NCBI RefSeq assembly: GCF_001499655.1
Contig: NZ_LN879502.1
Coordinates: 372,001-436,000, forward strand
DNA: 64,000 nt
From: Candidatus Protochlamydia naegleriophila
GTDB taxonomy: Bacteria; Chlamydiota; Chlamydiia; Chlamydiales; Parachlamydiaceae
Direction: 5' to 3'
The position numbers and the translations under genes were made by a program. Of this stretch, positions 36,300 to 46,900 are shown one piece after another. A model generated the notes under the pieces. It ran no database searches, was not told the origin of the DNA, and worked only from the letters and a program-made list of their open reading frames with translations. The first letter of the stretch is position 1; every line of letters starts with the position of its first letter.

Positions 36300-36896
36300 T
36301 CAAGGCGTCTTTCTTTCAATCATTTGATCCACCGTAAATGAACTGTAGAGGTGTTTAGAGAAATCTCCTCTCACATCGACGTGAGCGCTTATATACGGAG
36401 AAATATAAGGAGAAATGATAGGGTCTTGCATGAGGTGATTGTGCAAATTCAATTTAAAATTGGCAGCTTCTCCTTTAAAAAAGAGAGAGTTCACTCCGCG
36501 AGTTCCCGGTTGAATCCAGGAAAGCGAGCGATGCCCATTTTTTAAAGGAACGTTGCTAGCAATGTAGGCTTGAATGGTCTTTCTTGCATGTTTAACGACT
36601 GTTGGATTTTGGGTTGTAATATGGGTCAAGGTGAAGTGATAATAAAAGTCAGCTTGTAATCCTGACCATTTCGCAGCAGGGCAGGTAAAGGCTATTCCGC
36701 CGGTCTGTTTTTTCTTCTGGGATGTTATCGGAGTAGAATGTTTTTTTGTATTGGGTTGAACTGATTTTTCACTGCTCTTATCATGCTTCTGATTCGAGGA
36801 TTTTAAATGGATTCCCTGGCCTTTAAGAGTTCCGGTCAATCCAATAAAACATGCTAATAAACAAAAAAAATAGATAATAAAACGGTTCATTTTCAT
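36300..36896 (-). CDS. Exported hypothetical protein
   Basis: Read from the ATG at 36896 (or 36890) the product has about 198 residues. It starts with a signal sequence (MNRFIIYFFCLLACFIGLTG) that is followed by a Lys/Ser/Gln-rich stretch. The conserved-looking part includes FTCPAAKWSGLQADFYYHFTLTHI and a C-terminal DPIISPYISPYISAHVDV with a short internal repeat. GGA lies close to the ATG codons; a TTG eleven codons upstream also keeps the frame but would spoil the signal peptide. No family is recognised. It is convergent with the phosphotransferase gene. Confidence 0.65.
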   Translation of the reverse strand: MKMNRFIIYFFCLLACFIGLTGTLKGQGIHLKSSNQKHDKSSEKSVQPNTKKHSTPITSQKKKQTGGIAFTCPAAKWSGLQADFYYHFTLTHITTQNPTVVKHARKTIQAYIASNVPLKNGHRSLSWIQPGTRGVNSLFFKGEAANFKLNLHNHLMQDPIISPYISPYISAHVDVRGDFSKHLYSSFTVDQMIERKTP

Positions 36897-37287
36897 TCCA
36901 ATTGTAATTAGTTTTTTTGCTTTTAGCAAAATGAATTATATGTAATTTTATTTATTGTATGAGTTATTTACAATCTAAAAATTATAGTTTCCATTTTTCT
37001 GAAGTCAGTCACTATCCGAGTTCTTATTGTTTTTTATTCCGTTACCAACAGTTCGCTAATCGCTCACAACATCTGCATCTAAGCACAGGGCTGCCGGTGA
37101 AAATCGATCGCATTTCTGATTCTTCCTATCCTCAGCCTCATGGCTCTTTTGTTAATATCTCTAAAGTAAAGAGAATACGCGTTAGAGATCTTTAGATCGG
37201 ATCTTAGAGCCTGCAGCGAAGAGTAAGTAAATGTGGGTAAATGGGATAGAAAATAATGGAAGCTTGGAGAGCGACTGATCAAGATTT
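36897..37287. other. Intergenic region without supported gene
   Basis: About 390 bases. A plus-strand frame of 78 codons (36959-37195) lacks a ribosome site and recognisable content, so I do not call it a gene. It should hold the promoter for the exported protein gene on the minus strand. Confidence 0.35.
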
Positions 37288-38328
37288 TTACGAGCGATTA
37301 AGGCGCGCCGAGCTGAGAATGCGTTTTAGCGTGCCGTCATCTTCTTCATCATAGATATCGCCGACTATTTCTTCAAAGATAGCCTCCATCGTGACAATGC
37401 CCACTTTGCTTGCGCCGTGGTAGACGACAGCCATGTGAATGCGCTTATCTTGCATGAGGCGCAAGGCCGAAAGGATGGGCAGCTGATCTTGAATGATTAC
37501 GGCAGGCCTTAAAAGCGAAAGCCAGTTCGTCTGATCGGTCTTTTGAAAGGCTAGAAACTCTTTGGCATTGAGGATGCCTATGACCTCATCTCCCTTTATC
37601 GCAGGCAGGCGCGTGTGCCCTGATGAAATGACTGCGCTTTCTACTTCTTGCAGCGTTTGAGTGCTGTTTACGTAGACGACCTCTGGCCATTCGACTAAAA
37701 TTTCTTTGACGGTCGTTCTTTCGACTTTGACAATATTTAAGATATATTGCCTGTCGAATGAAGACAGGGTGTGAAGGGGAAGGGATGTTTCTTCATTTTG
37801 AGCCTCTTCGCTGATCACGTGTTTTTTGGGAAAGGAGGATAAAATAAGCTTAGTCGACCATTCGAAGAGTGTAACAATCGGATTGATGAATCGGCTGACC
37901 TGGTAGAGCCAAGGAGCTGTTTCTGAGGCAAAAAACAAAGGGCGTCTCAAGGCTAAAGACTTGGGGACTAATTCTCCAATCACGACGCTTACATAGGTGA
38001 GTGGAAGGACAACGATCATTAATGCAAGGATTTCAGCCAAAGGCTCCTTTAAAGAAAAGGTCTTGACGATCCAGGGTGTAATGCTCTCTTCTGCACCTGC
38101 GCCGCCCAGTGCTGCGGCTAAAGCTCCTAGAAAGGTAATCCCTACTTGAATGATAGATAACGTGCGCTCCGGATTTTCTCGAAGCGTGAGGAGCAGTTTG
38201 GCTTTTTCATTGCCCTGCCTTACATATTCGCGCAAAGTCGGTCGACTGACTGCTATGAAAGCTGTTTCCGCACCTGCTAAAAAGGCATTTAGGATTAAAC
38301 ATACTAGAATTAAGAGGAGTTCAAACAT
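37288..38328 (-). CDS. CNNM-domain/CBS-pair membrane protein (HlyC/CorC family)
   Basis: The 346-residue inner membrane protein has a DUF21/CNNM transmembrane domain (residues 1-~175; FELLLILVCLILNAFLAGAETAFIAVSR, hydrophobic segments to ~150, with GELVPKSLALRRP). A CBS pair follows (VYVNSTQTLQEVESAVISSG, VGIVTMEAIFEEIVGDIYDE). The C-terminal transporter-associated CorC_HlyC domain of longer members is missing or very short. Members act in magnesium or cobalt efflux; the old hemolysin name is misleading. It stands in the same direction as the next gene and der but is separated from them by 74 bases. Confidence 0.9.
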   Translation of the reverse strand: MFELLLILVCLILNAFLAGAETAFIAVSRPTLREYVRQGNEKAKLLLTLRENPERTLSIIQVGITFLGALAAALGGAGAEESITPWIVKTFSLKEPLAEILALMIVVLPLTYVSVVIGELVPKSLALRRPLFFASETAPWLYQVSRFINPIVTLFEWSTKLILSSFPKKHVISEEAQNEETSLPLHTLSSFDRQYILNIVKVERTTVKEILVEWPEVVYVNSTQTLQEVESAVISSGHTRLPAIKGDEVIGILNAKEFLAFQKTDQTNWLSLLRPAVIIQDQLPILSALRLMQDKRIHMAVVYHGASKVGIVTMEAIFEEIVGDIYDEEDDGTLKRILSSARLNRS

Positions 38329-38402
38329 CTATCGCTGCAAGTAATTTTTAGAACTTTGCATTCTAATGAATCATTTTGAATGAATTCAATAACTCTTTTA
38401 AG

Positions 38403-38810
38403 CTAAATTGTGGAAGTGATGAGCGGGGGAGACAGGGGTGGCTGAAGGGGCTGCATTTTTAAAATAAGCTCGTCGAAAACGTCTTGTACAAGCTCTTCGA
38501 ACATGGCTACATACGTTTGATATTCGGGCCATAGATGGCTATTCATGAGAGATGGACTCACCTGAACGAGAGTCGTAGTCTTCTTTTGCCTTTTGCGTCT
38601 ATAGGGAGCAAGTTCATATTTTTCGCAAAGGGCTAGGAACAGCTTCTTTTTCCAAAGATTGTGGTGCAGGATTTTGAACTCCACCGGAAGATCGCATTCT
38701 TTTTCCAAAAGACGCTGCTTGGCTAATAAAGCCGCTTGACGCTCGCCTGCAGATGTTGCCCTCTCGATCAAAGCTTCGATCTTGGCCAATTTATCGTGCA
38801 CTCGTGTCAT
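38403..38810 (-). CDS. Hypothetical helical protein downstream of der
   Basis: The 135-residue product has an N-terminal helical segment (HDKLAKIEALIERATSAGERQAALLA) that weakly resembles the DUF2786 helix, then a basic middle (YRRKRQKKTTT) and a helical end with a Pro-rich tail. The resemblance is too slight to assign a function. It starts 19 bases after the der stop, so it is very probably in the der operon, which could link it to ribosome assembly. No signal peptide or membrane segment is present. Confidence 0.7.
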   Translation of the reverse strand: MTRVHDKLAKIEALIERATSAGERQAALLAKQRLLEKECDLPVEFKILHHNLWKKKLFLALCEKYELAPYRRKRQKKTTTLVQVSPSLMNSHLWPEYQTYVAMFEELVQDVFDELILKMQPLQPPLSPPLITSTI

Positions 38811-38829
38811 AGCGGCTCATTCCAAAGGG

Positions 38830-40302
38830 TTAATCTTCGCTTAAATCCTCTTCATTCTCGAAGTGGTAATCCTCATCCCCTTCCCATTCGTCATGCGAAT
38901 CTTCCCTTTCATGAGAAAACTCTTCATCCTCTTCATGACTTGACTCTGAGCGCTCTTCACGGCGCTGTGAGGATGGCTCGGGCCTATCCCGTTTTGTTTT
39001 GCCTTTTAAGTGCATAAGGATGGGAACTCCCGTGAAGGCATAAACGTCCCTAAATTGGTTGTAAAGATACTTTTTATAAGTATCTGTCATCAAGTTAGGA
39101 TAGTTGACAAAGAAAATAAATTTAGGCGGTTCCACGGCCACTTGCGCCATGTAATAGATGCGCAATCTTTTACCTTGGATCATCGGAGGATGGTTCTTTT
39201 GAAGAGCCGTGCCGATGAACTTATTGAGTTGGTGTGTCGTAATGCGCTTCTGAGAATTGGCATACACTTCCAAAATCAAAGGAAAGAGCTTGTCAATATT
39301 GCGTCCCGTTACGGCTGAAGTAAAAATCTTCGGACAGTGTTTGAGAAAGGGAACTTCTTCTTCAATGCTCTGGAGGCAGTGCTCCATGCGGAATCCCTTC
39401 ACCAAGTCCCATTTGTTCAGCAAAATAATACATCCTTTGCCTGCTTCCTCAATCGTATTGGCAATCCTTTTGTCTTGAGCAGTCATCCCGTCTTGGACAT
39501 CTAACATCAAGACGCAAAGGTCGGCCCGTTCAATGGCTCGCTCGGTTCGAATGGCAGCAAATTTATCGACAACCTCATGCTCGGCCCGCTTGCGCCTAAT
39601 CCCTGCTGTATCGATAAAGGTATAGAGTTGCTCTTCATGTTTAAAGGAGATGTCAACGCTATCGCGCGTTGTGCCTGGAATCGGGCTGACGATGCAGCGA
39701 TTCTCATCGAGTAGGTAGTTGACCAAGGATGATTTTCCCACATTGGCTCTTCCTACTACGGCAACCTTGATGGAGTGCAGTCTTTCCTGAACCTCATTCT
39801 CGCGCGAAACTTTTGCAAAAGCCGTTTCTAAAAGCTCTGCGATTTGCCACCCTTGTGCGGCGGAAACAGGCACCATGTGCCGGATGCCAAGCGAGTGAAA
39901 CTGGTGCATAAGCGACACTTGAGACATATTGTCAATCTTATTGACTGCCAAGCAAACAGGTTTTTTCGTCTTCAATAAGACTCTTGCAACTTCTTTGTCC
40001 AACTCTGTCAAACCAACGTGTGCGTCGACGACTTGAATAATGGTGTCGGCTTCTTCAATGGCTATCTCAGCCTGCCTTTTAATTTCCTCGTTAAACATTT
40101 CTTTGGATCGCGCATTGATCCCGCCCGTATCGATGACTTCGAAATGGAAACCGAATAACTCGCCTTCTGCATATAAACGATCGCGCGTAATTCCTTCGGC
40201 CTCATCGACAATGGCAATTTTTTGTTTACAGATGCGGTTAAATAAAGCCGATTTTCCCACATTTGGCCGCCCAACAATGGCGAGCTTGGGTAAATGAGTC
40301 AT
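38830..40302 (-). CDS. der: Ribosome-assembly GTPase Der (EngA)
   Basis: Der is an essential tandem GTPase needed for 50S subunit maturation. The first G domain has GRPNVGKSALFN (G1), DTGG (G3) and NKID (G4). The second has GRANVGKSSLVN, DTAG and NKWD, and a KH-like domain follows. The C-terminal extension is strongly acidic and Arg-rich (RREERSESSHEEDEEFSHER), about 45 residues longer than a minimal Der. Total length is 490 residues. A small helical protein gene follows in the same unit. It is divergent from the SulP gene. Confidence 0.97.
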   Translation of the reverse strand: MTHLPKLAIVGRPNVGKSALFNRICKQKIAIVDEAEGITRDRLYAEGELFGFHFEVIDTGGINARSKEMFNEEIKRQAEIAIEEADTIIQVVDAHVGLTELDKEVARVLLKTKKPVCLAVNKIDNMSQVSLMHQFHSLGIRHMVPVSAAQGWQIAELLETAFAKVSRENEVQERLHSIKVAVVGRANVGKSSLVNYLLDENRCIVSPIPGTTRDSVDISFKHEEQLYTFIDTAGIRRKRAEHEVVDKFAAIRTERAIERADLCVLMLDVQDGMTAQDKRIANTIEEAGKGCIILLNKWDLVKGFRMEHCLQSIEEEVPFLKHCPKIFTSAVTGRNIDKLFPLILEVYANSQKRITTHQLNKFIGTALQKNHPPMIQGKRLRIYYMAQVAVEPPKFIFFVNYPNLMTDTYKKYLYNQFRDVYAFTGVPILMHLKGKTKRDRPEPSSQRREERSESSHEEDEEFSHEREDSHDEWEGDEDYHFENEEDLSED

Positions 40303-40580
40303 AATGTCCTTCTCTCTGATCTATCATCTTTTCCTAAAGAGAGAGATTTTAAATAAAAAAGGATTAAAAATATATGTTTTTTTAAATAATTGTTTAGAAA
40401 TAATTCTCAAAAGAATTATAATCAAGCCAAAATGTTTATTTCAAAAAAGTGACTTACGGCAAACTTCTCTTTAATAATTTTTTGGTTCTGATTGCAATTT
40501 AAAACGGCAATCGTTGGTAGAGAAATTAATTGTTTAGATTTTTGTTGTTTCTGTCTATGTAATCAAAAAAATTGTAGGTT

Positions 40581-42506
40581 ATGTCACACGCCCATCACGA
40601 CGATATTTCTCTTACATGTTTTAAGAAAGATTTTGAAAGATATTCTTGGGCTGCTTTCCGCGCCGATTTATTATCGGGTTTATCTGTTTCGATGTTGACG
40701 GTTCCGCAGGTCATGGCGTATGCCTTGGTGGCTGGGCTACCGGTTTCGTGTGGGATTTTCGCCTCTATTTTTTCAGCGATTGTGGTGGCTCTCTTTTGTT
40801 CTTCGCGCCATTTGATTGTGGGGCCGAGCAATGCGATTGCCATTTTAATTCAAGCCGGAATTTCTGAAATTTTATTTACCTATTACCGCGATGTGACTGG
40901 TCCTGAGAGGGAGCAGCTCGTCTTGCAGATTTTGACGCAGCTCATGTTGCTCATTGGAACGATTCAAATTCTGGCTGCATTTTTTAGATTTGGGAGGCTG
41001 ACTCATTTCGTCAGCCATACGGTGATTGTTGGTTATGTGGCTGGGGTTGCGCTTGCGCTTGTGATTAACCAAATTTTTCCATTACTCGGCATGACTGTAC
41101 CAAGCAATCTCTCTTCTCTTTATGAGCGGAGCGTTTATATTATCACCCATGTGGAAACGGGGTATTGGCCGACGGCGTTGATAGGTTTGAGTTGTTTGGG
41201 CGTATTGCTGATATTAAGGCGAATTGACCGGAAAATGCCGATTGGTGCGATCATGCTTGCAGGTGTTGCCATCATCGCTTATTTCCTGGGCTATTTTTAT
41301 AACTATTTTGTTGCCAACGATTATCAATTCATGAACTGGGAGCAGTTAGAATCGCTTGCGCAGCCCATTGCATTGGTTGGCGATACGAAAGGTGAGGGAT
41401 TATTTCCTCATTGGGACTGGCCTTATTTCAATACGGGAATCATGAACAATTTGCTGCCCGTTGCCTTTGCTATCGCTCTTTTGAGTGTCATGGAAGCCAC
41501 ATCTGCTTCGAAATCGATTGCCGTGAGCTCCGGACAGCATCTATCCATTAACCAGGAAATTTTTGGGATGGGATTGGGGAACTTTTTCTCGGCATTCATA
41601 GGCGCCATGCCAGTTTCTGGGAGTCCTTCGAGGAGTTCGCTCAACTATGAAAATGGAGCCAAGACAAGGCTTGCTGCTGTTTTTAATTCTCTTTTTGCGG
41701 CGCTTATACTATTTGCATTCGGATTCTTGATACAGCATATTCCCGTTGCAGCTTTTGCTGCTCTTTTGATCGTTTCCTCTAGCAATATTGTCAATTTCAA
41801 GCAGCTATTTTTATGCCTTAAGGCAACCCGCTCTGACTCCTTTGTCTTGCTTGTGACTCTACTGTCCTGCATCTTTTTCAGACTTGACATCGCTTTTTAT
41901 ATTGGGGTTGTCATGTCAATTTCCCTGTATCTAAAAAAAGCAGCTATTCCCCAGCTTGTCGAGTTCACTATCGACGAGTCGGGAGTCTTGCATACAATCG
42001 AGCACGCCCATCTGCATGAATCAAGAAAGATTCGCTTTATCAAGGTCGAAGGGGAGCTCTTTTTTGGTGCGGCAGATCTGTTTCAATCGGCACTGAAATC
42101 CATAACCGAAGATGATACGACCACGCGTGTGATTATTCTACAATTGAAGAATGCGCGAGATATTGATGCAACGGCTTGTCTGGCTTTGCAGCAATTAGAT
42201 TATTACCTTAAGAGCTCGGGCAGGCATTTGATTGGGTGCGGATTGACGCATCAGATTTGGGATGTCTTAAGTGATTCAGGAATGATTGACATCATAGGGA
42301 AGAATAATTTATTCATTTTTGATGAAAGACATCCACAGCTGTCTGTACAGAAGGCTTTTACAAGGGCACATGAACTTCTGGCTCAAGCAGCGGCTAAGGC
42401 GGCTGAAATCGTTCCACCGATTACGGTAACCCCAGAATTACAGCCTGCTCCTGTAGTGCCTGTAGTACAAGAAGGAAAGACTGCACCGCTTATTTCTACA
42501 AATTAA
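40581..42506 (+). CDS. SulP-family inorganic anion transporter with STAS domain
   Basis: The 641-residue inner membrane protein has about 10-12 membrane segments from residue ~25 to ~430, with SulP signatures LLSGLSVSMLTVPQVMAYALVAGLP and SVMEATSASKSIA. A cytoplasmic STAS domain follows (IRFIKVEGELFFGAADLFQS, RVIILQLKNARDIDATACLALQ). The Ala/Pro-rich tail is unusual. Substrate (sulfate, bicarbonate, dicarboxylate) cannot be told from sequence. An ATG at 40581 is taken; no strong ribosome site is seen. It is monocistronic and ends in a terminator shared with the convergent YidD-like gene. Confidence 0.93.
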   Translation: MSHAHHDDISLTCFKKDFERYSWAAFRADLLSGLSVSMLTVPQVMAYALVAGLPVSCGIFASIFSAIVVALFCSSRHLIVGPSNAIAILIQAGISEILFTYYRDVTGPEREQLVLQILTQLMLLIGTIQILAAFFRFGRLTHFVSHTVIVGYVAGVALALVINQIFPLLGMTVPSNLSSLYERSVYIITHVETGYWPTALIGLSCLGVLLILRRIDRKMPIGAIMLAGVAIIAYFLGYFYNYFVANDYQFMNWEQLESLAQPIALVGDTKGEGLFPHWDWPYFNTGIMNNLLPVAFAIALLSVMEATSASKSIAVSSGQHLSINQEIFGMGLGNFFSAFIGAMPVSGSPSRSSLNYENGAKTRLAAVFNSLFAALILFAFGFLIQHIPVAAFAALLIVSSSNIVNFKQLFLCLKATRSDSFVLLVTLLSCIFFRLDIAFYIGVVMSISLYLKKAAIPQLVEFTIDESGVLHTIEHAHLHESRKIRFIKVEGELFFGAADLFQSALKSITEDDTTTRVIILQLKNARDIDATACLALQQLDYYLKSSGRHLIGCGLTHQIWDVLSDSGMIDIIGKNNLFIFDERHPQLSVQKAFTRAHELLAQAAAKAAEIVPPITVTPELQPAPVVPVVQEGKTAPLISTN

Positions 42507-42528
42507 TAGTGGGACGGATTTAATCTCT

Positions 42529-42554
42529 GAAGCTTTTGTAAGATTGAAAGCTTC
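42529..42554. terminator. Terminator between convergent genes
   Basis: GAAGCTTT (42529-42536) and AAAGCTTC (42547-42554) form a perfect 8-bp stem with a 10-base loop, between the SulP gene (plus) and the YidD-like gene (minus). It could serve both. Confidence 0.55.
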
Positions 42555-42591
42555 AAATCTAACTTGTTCCCTAGATTTCGATAGTTCATTT

Positions 42592-42984
42592 CTAAGGGAC
42601 GGGATCCCATTTCATTTTTCTCCCACCAGCATCGTAAATTGTCCGGTACACCCATTCTTCAGAGTCTTCACGCATGAGGCGATCGCAACCCATCGTATAG
42701 CCTTTAAAAAAGCCATATTTTTTCATGGCTTCAAGCGTGTATTGAGAGCTGCTTGGTATGAAATGGCTTCTTGGCCCATCTGCTGGAGAAATGACCTCTT
42801 GATGAAAACGAATGGCCATTACTCCAAGGCGCGCTAAAAGCGATGGGGGCTCAGGAGGTTGGTACGTTTGGACGGTGCGCACGGCTAGATCGGCGTCCTT
42901 TCCCCATGGGTTGCTAAACAAAGCAGCAGTGATAGCCATACTTGCGCACACAGCAAGAAGAAGAGTGCGTCTAAAGTAATCCAT
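42592..42984 (-). CDS. YidD-like protein with added signal peptide
   Basis: YidD (membrane protein insertion efficiency factor) is usually a ~75-residue peripheral protein with a conserved cysteine pair. This 130-residue product has a signal-like N-terminus (MDYFRRTLLLAVCASMAITAALF) and then the YidD core pattern RFHQEVISPADGPRSHFIPSSSQYTLEAMKKYGFFKGYTMGCDRLMRED. The usual C-R-F-P-S-C cysteines are replaced by serines here. Such variants next to TPR lipoproteins are seen in other bacteria, as here. The gene is 24 bases downstream of the lipoprotein gene, itself coupled to sctC, so it is the last gene of that transcript. Role in envelope assembly is inferred. Confidence 0.75.
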   Translation of the reverse strand: MDYFRRTLLLAVCASMAITAALFSNPWGKDADLAVRTVQTYQPPEPPSLLARLGVMAIRFHQEVISPADGPRSHFIPSSSQYTLEAMKKYGFFKGYTMGCDRLMREDSEEWVYRTIYDAGGRKMKWDPVP

Positions 42985-43008
42985 GAGTGATTCCGCGGCT
43001 TATATGAA

Positions 43009-43986
43009 TTAAAAACTTGTTTCGAACATCAAGACAGGAAAAAACTTGTGATCGACGAGAATCTGTTTGCTGACGCCTTCATAGAGGCGATTATTGAATT
43101 CTTCGGCTTCGATTCCAGCGCCGTTAATTCCCCCGTAATACCAACCCATTTCCATGCTTGCAGTGATGAGTCCCGCCGCAGGATAGCCTCTTTGGAAGAA
43201 CTGATAGGCTGCATAGGTGAACAGCGCGTTGATCAAAAAAGAGGTTAGGGCCGATTTGCGCTGCCCGACGTAGTAGTAGCCAGCACCTGGCAAGACGGCA
43301 TTGAGCATTCTTGCGCGTTTAGGGGATTTGGCATATTGATAGTAGAGATTGAGCTGAGGCTGGATCGTTTCGAAATCGCGATGTTCACAAATAAGAGCTT
43401 GAGCCTCTTCTAACTGTTTTTTTTTTAACAGCCAAAAAAGAGACAAATCTTCGGCCGTTTCAGGAGAGCATTTTTGGATGGCTTCTTGTAAACAGGCTGC
43501 TTTGTCTTCTTGACCGAGTTGCTTGTAGCATTCGTATAGAATGATAAGCAGATTATTGAACGCCGGAAAAAGGGGATTGGCCTGGATGAGGTCGCTCTCC
43601 TCAAAAATATTGACCGCTTCTTGATATTTCAAGCCTAAATAATAGCAAAAAATGAGGTCGTATTCGATTTGCAAGCGCCTTTCAATGGCATCTTCTGGAA
43701 GAAGAATCAGGGCCCGCTTGTAAGAGGTAATCGCACGATACAGATCCCATTCCTCTGCAAAAACATCTCCTATGAGGAGTTCTTTTGCCCACTCTTCCTG
43801 TCTTTCTTCAGCTGATAGAGGGTCGAATGCCGAGGGTAGGTTGCTTATGCGGTGAGGAGGAGGGGTGTAGATGATTACAGGATCAATCTTGCAATGAGAA
43901 GGCTGGCACCCCACAGTGGTTAAAGCCAGCCCTATCATCAAGCAAAGATGAATCGAGGATTTACAGATTTTTTGTACTAAGGTCAT
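43009..43986 (-). CDS. TPR-type lipoprotein coupled to the secretin gene
   Basis: The 325-residue product has a signal peptide with a lipobox-like TTVGC near residue 27. A periplasmic helical-repeat region of TPR type follows (AITSYKRALILLPEDA, YQEAVNIFEESDL, LLIILYECYKQLGQEDKA). A C-terminal part has an LNAVLPGAGYYYVGQRKSALTSFLI segment typical of bacterial proteins with DUF5683-like or TM2-like membrane hairpins. Its ATG overlaps the sctC stop as ATGA, indicating translational coupling. The YidD-like gene follows. In other T3SSs lipoprotein pilotins guide the secretin to the outer membrane; a similar role is a reasonable but untested inference. Confidence 0.8.
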   Translation of the reverse strand: MTLVQKICKSSIHLCLMIGLALTTVGCQPSHCKIDPVIIYTPPPHRISNLPSAFDPLSAEERQEEWAKELLIGDVFAEEWDLYRAITSYKRALILLPEDAIERRLQIEYDLIFCYYLGLKYQEAVNIFEESDLIQANPLFPAFNNLLIILYECYKQLGQEDKAACLQEAIQKCSPETAEDLSLFWLLKKKQLEEAQALICEHRDFETIQPQLNLYYQYAKSPKRARMLNAVLPGAGYYYVGQRKSALTSFLINALFTYAAYQFFQRGYPAAGLITASMEMGWYYGGINGAGIEAEEFNNRLYEGVSKQILVDHKFFPVLMFETSF

Positions 43987-46900
43987 CTGATTGTACAGCC
44001 GATGCTATCTGGATCAGTCGGTTTAATATTGAAGAAGTCGAGAGCTTCATCTACTTCGTAGTTCCAAGATCTTCTAAACTTACTCTTTTCGATGAAGACA
44101 TCTTGCTGACGCTTTGTCACATTTTCTAATTCTTCTTCTGTATCCACAATGAGAGGGCGGATGAAAGTCATCAGATTGCGCTTACTGTCGCGGTTTCCTT
44201 TCTGCTTAGAAACTCCTCCAATGAGAGGAATGCAGCCTAAGCATGGAATTTGGTTGAGCGTGCGCGCCTGAGTATCTTGCACCATTCCGCTCAAAATGAC
44301 GAAGAAGCCATCCGGAACGTGAATTCTTGTGACTGTACGGCTTTTTGATAAAACGGGTACCAAGTTGACGTCGACGACTGAGCTGTTCGTTCCAACCGGG
44401 TTCGCATTACCGCTATCATTGGTTACTTCTTGAATGATATCTAGCGTGATAATGCCGTTATTTCCAATGAGGGGAGTGACGCGAAGCGTTGTTCCCACAT
44501 CGATAAACTGGAAGTTATTGGTAATGACCGAACCCAGGTCGTTTGCAATAGACTGCGTCTTGTAGCGGTCTGTAGAACCCACGAAAATTTCGGCTGTATT
44601 ATTGTCTTCCGTGACAATTTTGGGGTTCATGATGATATTGACTTTAGAATCGGTATGGAGGGCGCGTACGAGCGCTCCAATCGTGTTAAAGTGCAATCCA
44701 CCATGCGTTAAGTGCCGACCAATAATGCCTGCGCTGTAACCGTCTGCATTTAGAAGCGAGTCTGCAACCGGTATGCCGGCAACTCCATTGGCCGCTACTT
44801 CACCCGTTGCCAAAGCGCTAGTAATGGTAGATCCAAGCCCTAGGAAGGATTGGCCCCCGGCGACGTTGCCCCCACCAAAGCGAGTTCCCCAGTCGACGCC
44901 GTAGCTAAGCGAGTCGGTTATAGTTGTATCGAGAATTAACATCTCGATGAAAACTTGGCGCAAAGGTACGTCGATTTCTAAAATAAGTTCTTTGATCCTT
45001 TCCAATGCCGGAACAGTACCGGTAAAGATTAGCGAGTTTGAGGCTTCAATCCACTGGCTACTATTAATGGCTGCAATCAGGTCTAAGTTGGCCATTCCAG
45101 TAATTTGCAAGCTGTCAGCTATTCGTCTTAAAGCGATTTCAATTTGATCCCCTTTGCGGTACTTCAATTTATAGATGAAAAATAGCGTGCGTTCGATATG
45201 CCCAGCTGGAAGATCTTGAACCCAGCGAGGACTCGTCGTGATTCCGCCTGGCATAAACTCTCTATTTTCATCAAAGATAATGCCTTGACGGCCTTCTACG
45301 CCAATAGCTCCTGTTGGGAAGTTCGGGGGCAGGTTCGGATTATAGGTGGGTGTGCCTGGAATATTGAGAGCACCGGTTACATCTCCTGGGCGCAGAGGTG
45401 TTCCATACTGGTCAAATCCTCCGCCAAATATACCGGGAGCCACGCCGCCAGTTCCAACTGTTCCGCCAGTTCCAATCCCTCCTGGGACTGTCCCGCCAGG
45501 GCCGAATCCTGCACCGCCGCTGCCATAACCGCCGGCTCCAGGAATGCCAGGGCCAAATCCTGCTGGACCTGATTGGAAACCGCCAGCTGCTCCACCTTGG
45601 ATTGGGAAGCTTGTTCCAGCTTGCCCGCCTTGGCCTGGGAAACCTGTTTCGGCTTGGCCTGTGCCACCGAAGCCTGTTCCTTGCTGTCCTAAAGCCCCTT
45701 GTGTTACACCTCTGCCTAGGCTTTCTTCTGGAGCTCTCAGTTTTTCTAAGCTTAGAATTTTGGTTCTTCCTTCATTAATGTCGAGATTTTCTAAAATGGC
45801 AATCGCTTTTTCGACAATGAAAGGATTGGAAACCACGAAGATGCTGTTAGTCGATGAGTGCGGTACCAATACAAATGGGTTGCCTTGAGCAATGGGCTGA
45901 AGAATCTTAGTCGCCAAATCTGCTAAAGAGGCCACAAAAGCATTACGCACCACATATTGTCCGACCGTCACGCCGCTGTTGGGTGCATCTAAGTTGGCAA
46001 TTAACTGCGCAATTTTATTGATGTTAGTGACAAGATCGGTGATAATCAAATTATTGGAGTCGCGCAAGACTTCAACTAGGGCGTCTTCGGAAAGGAGAGG
46101 TCTAATAATCTCACTGGCCTTTACAGGGTCTAGGGTATTCAGGCGAAAGACTCTTGTCACAATCTCTGTTTCAAATGAAGTGGGCGCTGTTCCGTCAGCA
46201 ACGACGCGAGAAGGGGCTCTGACGCGAGGATTGCGGTGGATGATGAGGCTGTTACCTTGTTCGATCAAAAGTAGATCACGTATTCTCAGTTCCTGAAGCA
46301 ATGCTGCCATCAGGTTTTCAACCGTAATGGGTTCTTCTGAAACAATTGTTACGTTGAATTGCAAGTCTTCGTCATCAAAAATAAAGTTTTTGTTCGAAAT
46401 GCGGCTGACGAAGCGAATGTACTCAATCATCGAGACATTGTTAAAATTAATCGAAATCTCTTTTAAAGATTGCCCTTGATGAGCAGGAATATCCGGGGTT
46501 ATCGTTGTTCGTGCATTGGTTGCATTGGGAGCCCTGCGAACAGGTTCATTCGCTGCAGGAACTGAAGGAGATACCGTTCTTAAAGGCTGTGTCAGAGGAG
46601 CTTGTACAGGAGCCGGTTGCGGCTGCTGTGCTGCCGGAGCTGGTTGCTGCGGGGTCAGTACTGGAATGGGCACTCTCGATTGATTAAATGGCGCTGGGCT
46701 GTCTGTGGGAGATGTTTGAGCGATCAGACTGGCCTCTTCCTCATTTTTTTTCTTAGCCATCATTGACGCTGCTTTTTGCTTAGTCGATATGCTGGGAGAG
46801 GCTAATGAGTGGGCTCTCGATTGCTGTAAGCCATGTTCATGCTCGACAATAACCTCATCACTAGAAGAAATTTGTACATTCTGGATGGCGCCAACTGAAG

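Noticed and set aside
45198-45778. Several Pro/Gly-rich plus-strand ORFs in sctC
   Set aside because: They mirror the Gly-rich insert of SctC, whose repetitive GC-rich codons leave the opposite strand open.
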